DNA from: Cliona cf. orientalis
Taxonomy: Eukaryota; Porifera; Demospongiae; Clionaida; Clionaidae
Direction of reading: 5' to 3'
DNA: 64,000 nucleotides
Assembly: GCA_963930775.1 (NCBI GenBank)
Contig: OZ005689.1
Coordinates: 6,015,141-6,079,140, forward strand
In this document: positions 27,276 to 38,200 of the stretch, one piece after another
Position numbering within the stretch: the stretch's first letter is position 1
How the letters are laid out: every line of letters begins with the position of its first letter
Translations under genes and position numbers: made by a program
Notes under the pieces: model-generated
What the model was told of the DNA's origin: nothing
What the model saw: only the letters and a program-made list of their open reading frames with translations
The model's database searches: none

Positions 27276-29231
27276 CTACATCTTGAGCTGGTCGTCCTCT
27301 TCAGCTGCCAAAACGTGCGCAAATTCGACTCGAAAGAAGTTCCAAACGAATCTCCTCATTATCTCAGCAATCACCAGACCTAGGGAGCATGTGATGTGCA
27401 TGTGCAAAGTAACCACATTTAAGCCTACACACCAAAATTAGGTACTGTAGATATTCAGTTTAACTAGTCACACTTGACCTCATGATTGCATCATAAAGCT
27501 CTAGAGAGGTATATACACTGTATTAATGGAGATGCATATTGTGTAACCCTAACAATGGCAATGTACACTGCAAGGTCATCTACCCATCAATAGTCACACT
27601 GTACCTCATGACTGTGTCATAAATATCCGTCCACAGGTATAAAATTAATGGAGGTGCACACTAACAATGGCAACGTACACTGGTGGTCTGTCACCTGACT
27701 TATTCTACATTAACAGTAGTTAGTTATATACTTCATTAGCAAGCTTATGTAGAGCTCGATCATACGCACAGTTGCAGGCTAAAAGCACGTGCACCATAAC
27801 GATCCAAAAATTATTATTACTGGAGGTGAAGAGAGTACTACCATTCACTTACACTAAGTCCTGAATAATTATGCATGTGTGCATTGCATCATGACTCTTG
27901 ATTGCATTGAAGGTGGTCATTATTACATGCAGTGGTATGGTGGACTGGCTGAAACTTCACCACAGGCCTAAGGGGCAGAGGGGTTGGCAGAAATCAGGAG
28001 ATCACCATAATGGTACTGTAGTGGGCACCTTTCGAGGGGGAAAACTTTTATGGATTAGTAGGAATAAGTATTTTGTACATAGAATGGGCTAAACCGGTTA
28101 TGTAGATGGGTGAGGCATGCCGAAAATCCCAAGGAGAAAACTTTCGAGCTCACTAACTGTGAAATTCGTGAAAGTTTTCTCATTCCCGCTGAAGCATAAT
28201 ATTATTATCCTGGATGAGTGTGTATGTGTACTAGTACATGTAACATAAAGGAAGTTTTGGTTACTGTGGTGTTGGGATGTATACAACACACAGGGAAGGG
28301 AAGGGAAGGGGAAAGGGGGAAGGCACTTTCAGCACACATGGAACATGTGTCCAGCACATGCATCTGCATGACATGACCCACACCTATCACACACCTAGCT
28401 ACATGCATTATGATGTAAGACATGTACCTAGTTGCATGACCTTAACTAGAGTACTATAGAGCACATACCCCGCCCCACGCACGATGTGTCAGCGAGCTCT
28501 ACATGCATGCATGCCACGCCACCTGCAGCACGCATAAACCTATTGACGACCTATAATGAAGCCAGTTTTTCGACAATATTGATGGATATGCTGTACTTAC
28601 GAGTCGCTCAGACACCTAGATATCCAGATCTGGTGATTTTTGTGCTGATGACGATAGATAAAACCCGATTACTTTATCCATTGTGCATGTGCACGGGGTA
28701 ACTATTGAGATGCATGGTCAATGCACCCCAATTACATGTAAGTAATTGTTGACCCATGACCCCCCCTCATCATTGGCCTACCCTCACACCCTGCAATTTG
28801 CCTTGGTTGCTAGGCGATGGCCAACAAAATTAATTTACCTGTAACATGTGCACTAGGCTAGCTTCTTTACACTCATGTGACATGTGGGTGCCCACACACA
28901 CCATCAGGTGCTACCACAAAGTAGCCATTATCTACTCAAGGACCACAGGTACATGTAACTTCCTTTATCTCAACCTCTTCCTTAGGCACCAGCCCTAATC
29001 TCCCAGCTTTTTGTTTAGTGTGTTGCACGCAAAAGCCTCCCCGCTTCTTTTTGTGTGCAACAGAAATAGAATAGGGTATGGGGATGAGACTACACTTATT
29101 CCCTCTCGATCTCAGGTATACCCTCTCTCTCTTCCTCTCCCTCCGCCCCCCTCTCTCTCTCTCCCTCTCCCTCTCCCTTCCCCTCCTCTCCCTCTCCCTC
29201 TCCCTCTCTCTCTCTCTCCCTCTCTCTTTCT

Positions 29232-29264
<33 letters not shown>

Positions 29265-31508
29265 CCCCCTCTCTCTCGTGTGTGTGTAATAAAGATACAG
29301 AGAGAGAGAGACCTTTCACACACTCACCAATGTACATGTACACGCATACACACGTACCCAAACACACACATGCACATACACATGAATACACTTACATGTG
29401 TAGAGCAGATCCGAGTCCATATGCCAAACAATAGCCAGAGTGAGTTTCACTGTCCAAGCAAATCTCAACACCAGGTCGAAGACAATCGAGAAATAGTATA
29501 AAATTCTGTACCCATAGACGAGGTGCGGCCGCAGACAAGTTCTTTTCGGACAACAGTTCCACAATCCCCAGTCGCAGTATACGTCCCAGACAAACGTGTA
29601 CAGGGAATGAAGAATGGAAAAGAAGAACCAAGCGAAGATAATCCAACCGACGTTGCTAAGATTGAGTCTTATGAGCGAAAAGTTGAAACTGCTGTCCTTA
29701 ACCCTAATGGAGAATATGGTGGCCAGGATCACGACCGGAAACGTGGTAGCATACTTGACGGCGTTTACGAGGTGTTTAACTTTTCGGGTGTCGTAGTAAC
29801 AGCGCAGGCACTGCAGGAATCGCCATAGCGACGGGAGGCAGGAGATGATTGGACGGATACCGTTTCCACTCGACGTGCAGATCTTCTCGTTGACATCTGG
29901 CGAGTCCCACGGTTGGCAAATGGAGTAGCAAAGGAGGTACTGAATGTCCAACATGATCGCTACGGTGCTGTTGAGTTGATCGGCTAAAAAGAAGTCACCA
30001 AAGTACACGAAATGGAAAGGAGCGATAAAGATCCGTATGCAGACGAGAATGAACGAAAATCTTGCCCTGCGCAGAAGCACGTTGAAAGGATTAAAGAGAA
30101 ACACCAACAATGTTAGCCACATGAGAATGGACACCACTCGTCCTGGTTCAACTCTCGCGTACGAACTAGCTATCAGTAGACCAACAATCAGAGCAGCGAA
30201 AAACACGGTGAATATACAAGCCACCTTAAAGACGTACCTAGGCGTGGGCGTGCCCTTGGGGTGATACTCAAATATCGAGACATAGTCGATCTTCCAAAGT
30301 GCCCAAGTCTTCATGTTGATGCCAAACAGGTAGATACAAAGGAGGACGAGGAGAGGGCCGCGTACGAGTCGCAGGTAGACCACCCAGCGTTTGGTGTCGT
30401 CGCGGTCCCACATGTACATGAAGGAGATGACCATGAGAAGGAGACCAAAAAGTGCACCGAGAAGAAACGTCATACAAGTCACAGACGATTTTCGCACCTG
30501 TACGTTGATCTTGCTCTCTGTGTGCGTTCTGATTCGACCGAGGCCGTCGATTCTGATCTCTTTCTCATGGTAGAGATTTCTCAGACCTGAGTTGATTTCA
30601 TCCATACATCCGTCGAGCCTTTGCGTGTACGTGCCCTTTCTCGTCTTGACCGTATCGAGGTAGGTGTGGCCTTCCTGACTCAGCATCCTGTCGTCATGGA
30701 TACCCAGTAGGTGGTCGAGTGAGGCCAGACTAGAGTTCAGGCTCTCTTGGAGATTGTGAACTATTTGTTTCAGCCCACTGAGGACTCCGATTGACTTTTC
30801 GATGTTTTCTTGCTCGCGATCGACGCTGAGCAGTCCGATTTCTTCAAAGTCATCGTTGTCTTCGACGCCTGAATCTTGAACCATCACGTCTTCTTGATCC
30901 TCCCCTCCATCTCCCCCTTCTATATCACCATCGTTGATGCTAACCTGGTGCCCTTGGGGTACTCCAGGGGCGTCTGTTCCGTTGAGCGAGGCATAGCGTC
31001 GTCTTCTAGTCCGTTTCGAGTGTGGTTCTGCCTGTTTCATCACGTTTTCTATTTGTGTCTCCACGTGCGAGAGCTGTACTTCCATAAACGAGAAAAGCTT
31101 TTGAACCTGCTGCTCGCACTCGACGAAGAAGGTCGTAGTTTGTGGTTTACTAGCGTGATCGTCGCTATCTATATGGCTATAAATAGGCGAGAAATCGTTT
31201 TCTTCTGCCGCCGACGAATGACCGTTTTCTCCTCTCTCTCCTCTTCCCGCTGTGTCTTGGTGGAAGCTTCGACCGATTCCGCTGTCCAGTCGTTGATAGT
31301 GGTGCTCCGTAGACGGCGTGGTAGGCGGAGAGGAGATGACCGTTTCAGCGCCGCCGAGACTGAGGAAGGCAGGGAAAACGCCACGGCTAGACGTGAGAGA
31401 AGCCGAGTCGCTCAATTCACATTCATCTCTGTGCGATATCAGTGATTTCAGATACTCCGAATCGATCGCATAGTAGGTGTGGTATGGCGTGAATGTCCCG
31501 TATGACAT
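27276..31508 (-). CDS. XPR1: SPX-EXS phosphate exporter, XPR1 homologue
   Basis: There are two coding exons on the minus strand. The large one runs 31508-29396 (704 codons plus one base). The last, 27379-27276, restores phase and adds CLVIAEIMRRFVWNFFRVE, the hallmark end of the EXS domain. The product is about 738 residues; human XPR1 has 696. I chose MSYGTFTPYHTYYAIDSEYL as the start because it aligns with the first SPX helix. The frame stays open upstream to an ATG at 31691, so a longer N-terminus is possible. Order: split SPX (about 1-40, 145-180, 235-330) with long acidic Ser-rich inserts, about eight to ten TM segments (about 360-700), then a short tail. XPR1 exports phosphate across the plasma membrane, gated by inositol pyrophosphates bound to SPX lysines. 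The usual KILKKHDK cluster reads HLLGIHDD here. The intron is 2.0 kb. Confidence 0.93.
28017..28199. mobile_element. Inverted-repeat MITE, TAGTGGGAAACTTTC family, copy C
   Basis: TAGTGGGCACCTTTCGAGG at the left mirrors a diverged CGTGAAAGTTTTCTCATTCC end. It lies in the XPR1 intron and is related to 10786-10981 and 11369-11518. Confidence 0.5.
28446..28705. repeat. AGAGCACATACCCCG repeat, short copy
   Basis: It opens with AGAGCACATACCCCGCCCCA and ends with GTGCATGTGCACGGGGTAA. This is an internally deleted relative of 17546-18165, with CpG sites decayed to TpG at its palindromic end. Confidence 0.55.
29110..29335. repeat. CT-rich tract in the XPR1 intron
   Basis: About 165 bp of CTCTCTCC-type sequence followed by a short GAGAGA run and CACACA strings. 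It lies next to the donor of the large XPR1 exon (minus strand), where it reads as GA-rich RNA. Confidence 0.85.
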
Positions 31509-32228
31509 AGGTAGACCCTGCTTTTCTTTGTTGTCTTGATAGTTGAGTCGGCGTTGTGTGATTTCGCGACTCACAACGAAACGCGATGGCTCCAAAACGA
31601 GCTGTTTCGAAGTGAAGAAGTTATCAAAATTTCTGGCACAAGTATGTGACAAAATCCTTTGTTGTTCAGTTGGTTGTACCGCAAACAACACCAGTTACTA
31701 GGAGAAATGTCTTCTATTTCACAATAGTACAGATTTTCGAAGTGGTTGACAGCTAGCTGAGCTGGCCTAGTGGCGCGCAGAGCGGTTGAGCGCCTTCTCG
31801 ATCGGCCAGATCGATACACGCCTGAACCGCCTCTTTCTTTCTGCTCTGTAGGGATCTATCGAGATTCTATCTGGGTTATTTGGGTTATATTGTGTGGGGT
31901 GTGTCATCGGTGTGGTGTGGTGTGCATGTGCATACACGAGCTCCTTGATCCTGGTGCATGCATGCAAAGCATGTGCAATCAACGTTTCAACACCTTGTGA
32001 AACTTCCCGCCAAAACTATGCAAATGCATGATTACCTCGTGCTGGCCAAGAGAGCATGTTTAATAATAGATTATGTAATATCTAGAGCTCGCTTAATTTA
32101 TATGGAGGAGGCCCATTTGAGTGCTCTACATATCTGTACCAATTTATTAATTTTAACACGGGCCCTGATTTTAATAAAGATACACTGGCCATAATAATAA
32201 TAATAATATAGTTCTGGTTCTTGTTCGG

Positions 32229-32306
32229 TAGTCTTGTGCCCCTGAGCCTCTTTTTCTGTGTGCGATAAAATTAATTATAGAGAGGCTGCAGTTGGGCACG
32301 AGACTA
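32229..32306. repeat. Short TAGTCTCGTNCCC palindrome
   Basis: TAGTCTTGTGCCCCTGAGCC at the left mirrors GCTGCAGTTGGGCACGAGACTA at the right. It belongs to a set of short palindromes spread through the window (see findings). Confidence 0.6.
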
Positions 32307-32690
32307 CGAATTTGGATCGGAAATCATGAAGATCATGTAACCTTTATTGCCCCCATTAATATTAAATTTATGGAATGTGAATATCACTCTTTATAATGAC
32401 TGGACTAAAGAAATTAAAGTCATAGCTTAATAATTTATTGCTAGAACCTATATAGCCGCATCAATCCAAACACCCAAATCCCAGCCTTTACAATAATATT
32501 ATTGCACGCTGAGGTTGGGTATGAGTACAGTGTAGCCTCATATCCATGTCCAGAAGGAAGAGGAAAAAGGCCCGGGCCTGGGTACGAGGCTAGAGTGCAG
32601 TACTATACTAGGGATGAGGCAATAGACTCACAGCTTGCTCCATACAATATTTATAAAAAATAATTATTTACCATTCCCAAAGCAAAGTTG

Positions 32691-33167
32691 GGGTGACCAA
32701 CCGAAAATATGAAAGTTAACAAAGCCAATCACTGCAGGTTTTTCCAAGTAGGTCTACCATAGTAAGATAAAAATCATACTGCAAATGGGGCATTACCCTT
32801 TAAATATTGTGCCAAATACAATATTTAATCAGTAGTGTTGGTGCAAAAAATTACTACGTGACCAAAATTAATTAGGTGCACAATATTGATAGCGCAAGCA
32901 GATAAGCAAACTGTCACTAGCTTAGACGCTACCAACGTCGTAGCTTCTTCCTCTCTCTGATACTGCACTGTTTGTTTAGATATCATGGGGACTGCTGCAG
33001 TCACCATGGCATGATATCCATGATATCTAAACAAACACTCCTTTGGTCACAAATTGCGCAATTACACTAATAGTTTAATATTGTGTTTAGCTAGGTCTAG
33101 GTGGATCTACTCGGAATCACCGTGTGTGGACTGAATTGATAACTTTCATATTTTCGGTTGGACACCC
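32691..33167. mobile_element. MITE with 27-bp inverted ends (GGGTGACCAACCGAAAATAT)
   Basis: The ends match over about 27 bases with one or two mismatches (GTGACCAACCGAAAATATG / CATATTTTCGGTTGGACAC). Near the centre is an inner palindrome, TTTAGATATCATGG / CCATGATATCTAAA (about 32976-33032). No coding capacity is seen. Confidence 0.7.
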
Positions 33168-33496
33168 TAGCAAATTACCACAGTTTAGCTAGCCTTAATT
33201 GTCTCCACGATCCCATAAGTTGTCATTGGAATTATGCGGGATGAGGTCACCCCATTTTCTCTCTCCTTCCCTCTCTCATAGCTATGATAAACGTTCTTGT
33301 ATTTGGGTGTGTACTCCCTGTAGCTAGAGAAGAACGGGCTGATCTTACGCTCCTAATTAAATTTTACATAATAATTACACAGCCATGATGCCATCTGGAG
33401 GGTAATGATGAAACCACCCAGAGTGCCATTATTGCATTATTGGCCATGGTTTAAGCCAATGTGCAGCCTAATAACTGAGTCTGCAAGGCTTCTTAC

Positions 33497-33740
33497 ACTG
33501 CGCGCATGCGCAAGGGGTAGTGATTGTCAGCACAAAAATCGCCAAATCTGGAGATTTAAGCTTAGGCATCTAAGGCTAAGCAACTCGTAAGTAAGCATAT
33601 CTGTCGATATCGTCGAAAAACTGGCTTGATTATGCTTCGAATCGTTTGGTAAGGTCCATGAGCGTCGCAAATACTTTCATTTTGTTGGCCACGCCTATCA
33701 ACACTACCCACCATATTATGCTTTCTGCTCATGCGCACAA
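33497..33740. repeat. GCGCATGCGC-ended repeat, inverted copy
   Basis: It starts CTGCGCGCATGCGCAAGGGG and matches the right half of 17546-18165 in reverse orientation, including ATCGTCGAAAAACTGGCTTG and TTGGCCACGCCTATC. Confidence 0.55.
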
Positions 33741-33983
33741 CCTGGCAGATGTATGTAAAGATAGTCAACAAGATGGCGAGGTGCTCTATAGCTCAGCGCT
33801 AGCTAGCTCCAGCTCCAGAGATACACTCTGAGCTAGCTCTAGCTCTCGATCTCTTTGGTCATGTCCACACGTATGCGCGTGGTCGACCGGTCATTGTACT
33901 TGAATTTGTGTGCGTGTGCAGTACAATGGAAAACCACGCCCATTTATTATCACATACGTGGGTGTGGCTCGAGAGATGAGAAA

Positions 33984-34811
33984 ATGTCGTCTGACAGTCT
34001 GAAATTTGCTGGGGATCCTGATAGAGCATGGATGGTGGAAAAATTGAAGCAGAAAGTGGAAAGTGTGCCTATTCTATCGGAGAGTAGCCCCAAACCTCCA
34101 GGACACACCAGATTCGTGTGCATCTCAGACACCCACAGTTTGACTCACAAGCTGCCCAAGGCTCTCCCGGAGGGTGACGTTCTCCTTCATGCCGGGGATT
34201 TTTCCAACACAGGACTACCGAAAGAAGTGGATAAATTTATAGCCTTTCTCACCGAGCAACCACATCCGGTAAAGATCGTCATCGCTGGAAATCATGATTT
34301 AACATTTGACGTTGAGAACTACCCTCAGTTGTGGCGTCGTTTTGGCCACTCTCAGCAATTTGACTGCGAGCCCCTTAAACAGAAGCTCCGTGATGCTCCA
34401 GGTGTCGTCTACCTTGAAGATTCGGGTACTCAAATCAACGGTATTCGCATATGGGGATCGCCATGGCAGCCGGAATTCTGTGGTTGGGCGTTTAACCTCT
34501 TCCGTGGTGAGGCTTGCCAGTCGAAGTGGGACATGATTCCTGATGAAGTGGATGTGCTGATGACGCATGGGCCTCCACTGGGTCACGGAGATACACTCCA
34601 ACACGGGGGGCGATCTGGATGCGTCAATCTATTGCACACGATTCAGCAGAGAGTGAGACCAAAGTATCACATCTTTGGTCATATTCATGAAGGTTATGGT
34701 CAGACCACGGATGGAAAGACAGTTTATGTCAACGCGAGTACCTGTAATTTTCTCTACCGGCCAATCAATCCACCTATCATATTTGATCTTCCTAATGTGA
34801 CTACTGTATAG
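33984..34811 (+). CDS. Metallophosphoesterase of the MPPED1/MPPED2 family, single exon
   Basis: The 275-residue product matches MPPED1/MPPED2 along its length: GHTRFVCISDTHS, LLHAGDFSNTGLP, KIVIAGNHDLTFD, GFRIYG-like GIRIWGSPW, GWAFNLFRG, VLMTHGPPLG, VRPKYHIFGHIHEGYG and NPPIIFDLPN. Dinuclear metal ligands are present (D-x-H near 49-51, GD near 71-72, GNH near 102-104, THGPP, and GHIH). I used the ATG at 33984, in a good AAAATGTC context, because homology begins soon after it; the frame is open upstream to 33855. The family hydrolyses cyclic nucleotides or phosphodiesters in vitro, and its physiological substrate is unsettled. Vertebrate MPPED2 carries Gly instead of the second His of the GHIH-type motif; this protein keeps the His. 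A CACGCCC box lies at about 33933 and an AATAAA at 35093. Confidence 0.92.
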   Translation: MSSDSLKFAGDPDRAWMVEKLKQKVESVPILSESSPKPPGHTRFVCISDTHSLTHKLPKALPEGDVLLHAGDFSNTGLPKEVDKFIAFLTEQPHPVKIVIAGNHDLTFDVENYPQLWRRFGHSQQFDCEPLKQKLRDAPGVVYLEDSGTQINGIRIWGSPWQPEFCGWAFNLFRGEACQSKWDMIPDEVDVLMTHGPPLGHGDTLQHGGRSGCVNLLHTIQQRVRPKYHIFGHIHEGYGQTTDGKTVYVNASTCNFLYRPINPPIIFDLPNVTTV

Positions 34812-35279
34812 CTAATTTCAATACTCGGCTAATGTATTGACCTGTAGCATCAATAATAACTTCTTTTTGATTAGTGTAAGTAGTTCCCAATTATTATTAT
34901 TATTAATTTTGCTGGCTAATCTGTTTTTATCTTAAGATCGGCACTGTTTGAGTTTGGACTGAAAGAACTTGGCAGTTTTTATGCATATTAATTTTAAATC
35001 ATGTATATATAATGTCATGTATTATTGCAATGATCATTATTGTAGTGTTCCCCTGGGACAAGAGAATAATATTATTATGTGTGCAGTTTGGCAATAAATA
35101 ATTCCTGGAATGCTAAGTTAGTGTAGCTATATAAGTACACTGGGTGCATTCAGTATGCGCATGCTCAGTGCTGTACACTGACAAGCCACGCCCATTTTAC
35201 AAAATTAGGCGGGGCTGAGCTGACCATCTTGATACCATTCGCGCGTCCACAAGGCTAAGATTGCTGCCCATCATCGATC
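34812..35279. promoter_or_regulatory. 3' flank of MPPED and probable NFRKB promoter
   Basis: The first part is AT-rich with an AATAAA at 35093. The last 130 bp before the NFRKB start contain GCCACGCCCATTTT and GGCGGGGC, consistent with a GC-box promoter. No transcription start site can be seen. Confidence 0.4.
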
Positions 35280-38200
35280 ATGGCAACAACTATCGTGACA
35301 GTTGATGGAGAAGAATTGGAGATCCCTACCTGCATGATCGAAGACGTGAGTTATTAGTTATTGTCAATTTTTGTTGCATGCGGTAGTGTGCTTCAATTGG
35401 AAATTATCCATCCTTTCAGAGGGAGATCTTCTCAGAAGTTTTGAGCCTGGACACATGGAATCACGTGATCAAGGAGGAGGACAGGCAAAATCTGGAGCAG
35501 CTACTACCAAAGACCGAAGCACAGAATCATGAAGACGTCATAGAGTAATAAATAATTATTTACCACCCATTCCTGGGCCTGGATTCGTAGCTTGAGATCA
35601 GTGTGTCTACAAAATTTGGAACGGGCTTGGCTTTGTAAGAGGAGCCAGTTCTATTACAACTTGCTGTATAAACGCCTACAAAGTTGTATAAGGGCCAGTG
35701 AAACCAGGTATAGGAGAATTGAAAAAAATGAAGATTCTTTGCGGACAACTTAACTGTTTGGTAGAAAACCCTGAGGATGACTAGAGTATCTAGTCGAAAC
35801 GTCGGCAAGTTTTACCAAACAGTTAAGTTGTCCACAAAGAATCTTCGTTTGTTATTTCATGCAGATAACAACTAAGAACAATGTTACTTTATACGACAGT
35901 TCCGTGCTAACTTTGGGAGTAGCTAAATGCTATAGCTGGGAATGGATCTAGGGATGAGGCTGGCAGACTTTAATTCATGTCATCATACACGTATTTATTT
36001 TGCCTTTTCCAGGTCATTCTTTTCTGGTGCTAATTCAAGATTCGGGCAGTGCCCAGTGGACAATTTTTGGCAGAGACTCCATAGTAAGGAAAGAACTTTG
36101 ATAGTATAAAATTAATTATCAAGGACCTCCTTTCAGTCCCAACAAGAGTCATACCTTTATTGTGCTTTTAGTATTAAAGGTTGTTGTACCATGGCAACCA
36201 TCTTCCTCGTATGATCTCATACCCAGGCCTTCCTACATTATTTTTTCACCAAGAAAGAGATGGGAGGCCTGTATGGACGTGAGGCTAACTCCACCTTAGA
36301 ATATCTCACCTTTAGACAGACATTACTTGGCTATAGGGCAAAATACATGTATAATAATGTTATACTAGCTACCGTAGGACGGGTTTTAATTGCGTAGTTT
36401 AATGATTGCGTTCTAGTCAAATTGCGAATCCAATAATTGTGATGGACGACCCCGTACTGTACTGTAGTATACGTACACGTTTAAGTTTGCGAATCTATTA
36501 ATTGCGAAACGTAGAAAAATTCGCAATTCGCAATTAATAGATACTTGCAATTAAAAACCCGACCTACGGTATTTTATTATTTTATTGAATTGTCTTTTGT
36601 ATTATGTGCTGTAGGTGGAGCCTTGTCTCCCGAGGTACAAGCAGCACAGACCCAGCTCCGACAGCTAAAGTATCATCAATACAAGGTGGATGATCATTAA
36701 GATCATTAGTTGGTAAAGGGTCACCTCACTAAAAAAAACTGCAATTCAGTGTGGAAGATTTTTAGAGGGAGGGAGAGTGAGAGCAACAGAGAGAGAATGT
36801 GTGGGAAGCTGAAAGGGGTGGGGAGAGAGAGAGGGAGTGTAGGGTAATGCCATGGGCTCTTGAACATAACTCGCAATTTTCGCCCGCATGGGCACTTTCC
36901 TGGGATTAAAATTCCATATGTTTGCATAGAAACTGCTACAGTGGCCCCTTGAAATGTGGTACATGGGAGTGGGCACTTACCCGGGACACTACGGTACATG
37001 TACTAGTAGTACAATGTCGTAGAATGGTCCAAAACTACTAATCTTCATAGTCTCTGCTCTCTCCCTTTTCACAGCTCAACCAAAAGAGCCACTATGTTCA
37101 CCTTCTCCAAGAGATCTTGGTGTCCCGGCAACAGCTGCTCCAGAGCGCCTTGTTTGAAGGCTCCCTCGACAAGCTGCCCCTCCCATCGCTGGCCCTGCCC
37201 ACCGAAGTTCAGAAGCCGTCTGATGAAGGTGGTGGTGGGCAATATTTGAAGGCAAAGGCCAATAAGAAGTACAGGAAGTGAGTCACAGTTACTGTATTAT
37301 CCTGCAAGTGCACCCTCTTTGCATGTAAACTCCTAGACAAGTAGCTAAATCGTTCTATAGTGATGGCCACTCACCTTGGTCCCACTGCATTGTCATACTG
37401 TAAGTCGCGAATATTTCGTTGTTAAAATATTTTCAGACAGCCTGGCTTGTGCGAAAATTAAACGTGCGAAATACATACGCAATATTAATGATAATGCGGT
37501 ACAGAGTCATTTGTGCGAAAATTTATCGCATGAAATATTTTAGACACGAAATATTCGCGATTTATGGTATGTTCTTTAATTCAGAATTCTGAGTGATATC
37601 CGCTCAGAATGTGGACAGACAGAGGATATGTCTTCGGATGATGAGGAGGATATCCCTCCAAAACCGACCAATCAGGTATCAGAGGTGACCGTGGAGCAGC
37701 CAATCAGTGAAGAGGAGTACCGAAGGATGCTGAGGAAACACAGGAAGAGAAGAATGAGGAGCAAGGTCAGAGTGCAGCAGATTAAATACCATAATATTAA
37801 CTTTGGCGAGATTTTATTTAGGTAATTTAGTGAATTTGGTATACAATGTAGATCGTCGAAGTAACAACTCACCAATTTAACTTAATGCACACTTCCCTTA
37901 TGGTGGCAAACATTAAGATCGCCAAATTTAAGAGTTTGCCAATACCAATTAATGGAGAGCATTTGCCAAATATAATATGTATAATGCATTGTACGTGTAC
38001 ATGCAGGTCAGCCTTAATATTTTGACGGCTGAACCGGAACCACCCCAAGGTAAGTACAAATTTTCATCACTGCGCAAAAACGAAAAAAAAAAAAAGAGGA
38101 ACCCCTCTCTTAGGACATCTCCCTTAATCAGAACACCATCGCATGGTCCCAGCTACATAGAGACTTGTACAAAGCTATCCCTGAAATGAGGACACCTCCT

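Larger units (their letters stand above)
31692..33496. other. Intergenic region upstream of XPR1 with short palindromic repeats
   Basis: No gene is recognised. The nearest 200 bp to XPR1 should hold its promoter or 5' UTR. Repeats present are the TAGTCTTGTGCCC palindrome (32229-32306), the TAGCCTCA/TGAGGCTA-type palindrome (32533-32592) and the element at 32691-33167. Confidence 0.45.

Noticed and set aside
29316..29395. XPR1 frame reading past the exon end
   Set aside because: The residues after position 29396 come from CA/GT-rich intron sequence, and a GTAAGT donor lies exactly at the loss of similarity.
28936..29434. Several frames across the XPR1 intron, both strands
   Set aside because: They are translations of CT/GA microsatellite. 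None continues the EXS domain, whereas the exon at 27379-27276 does so in phase.
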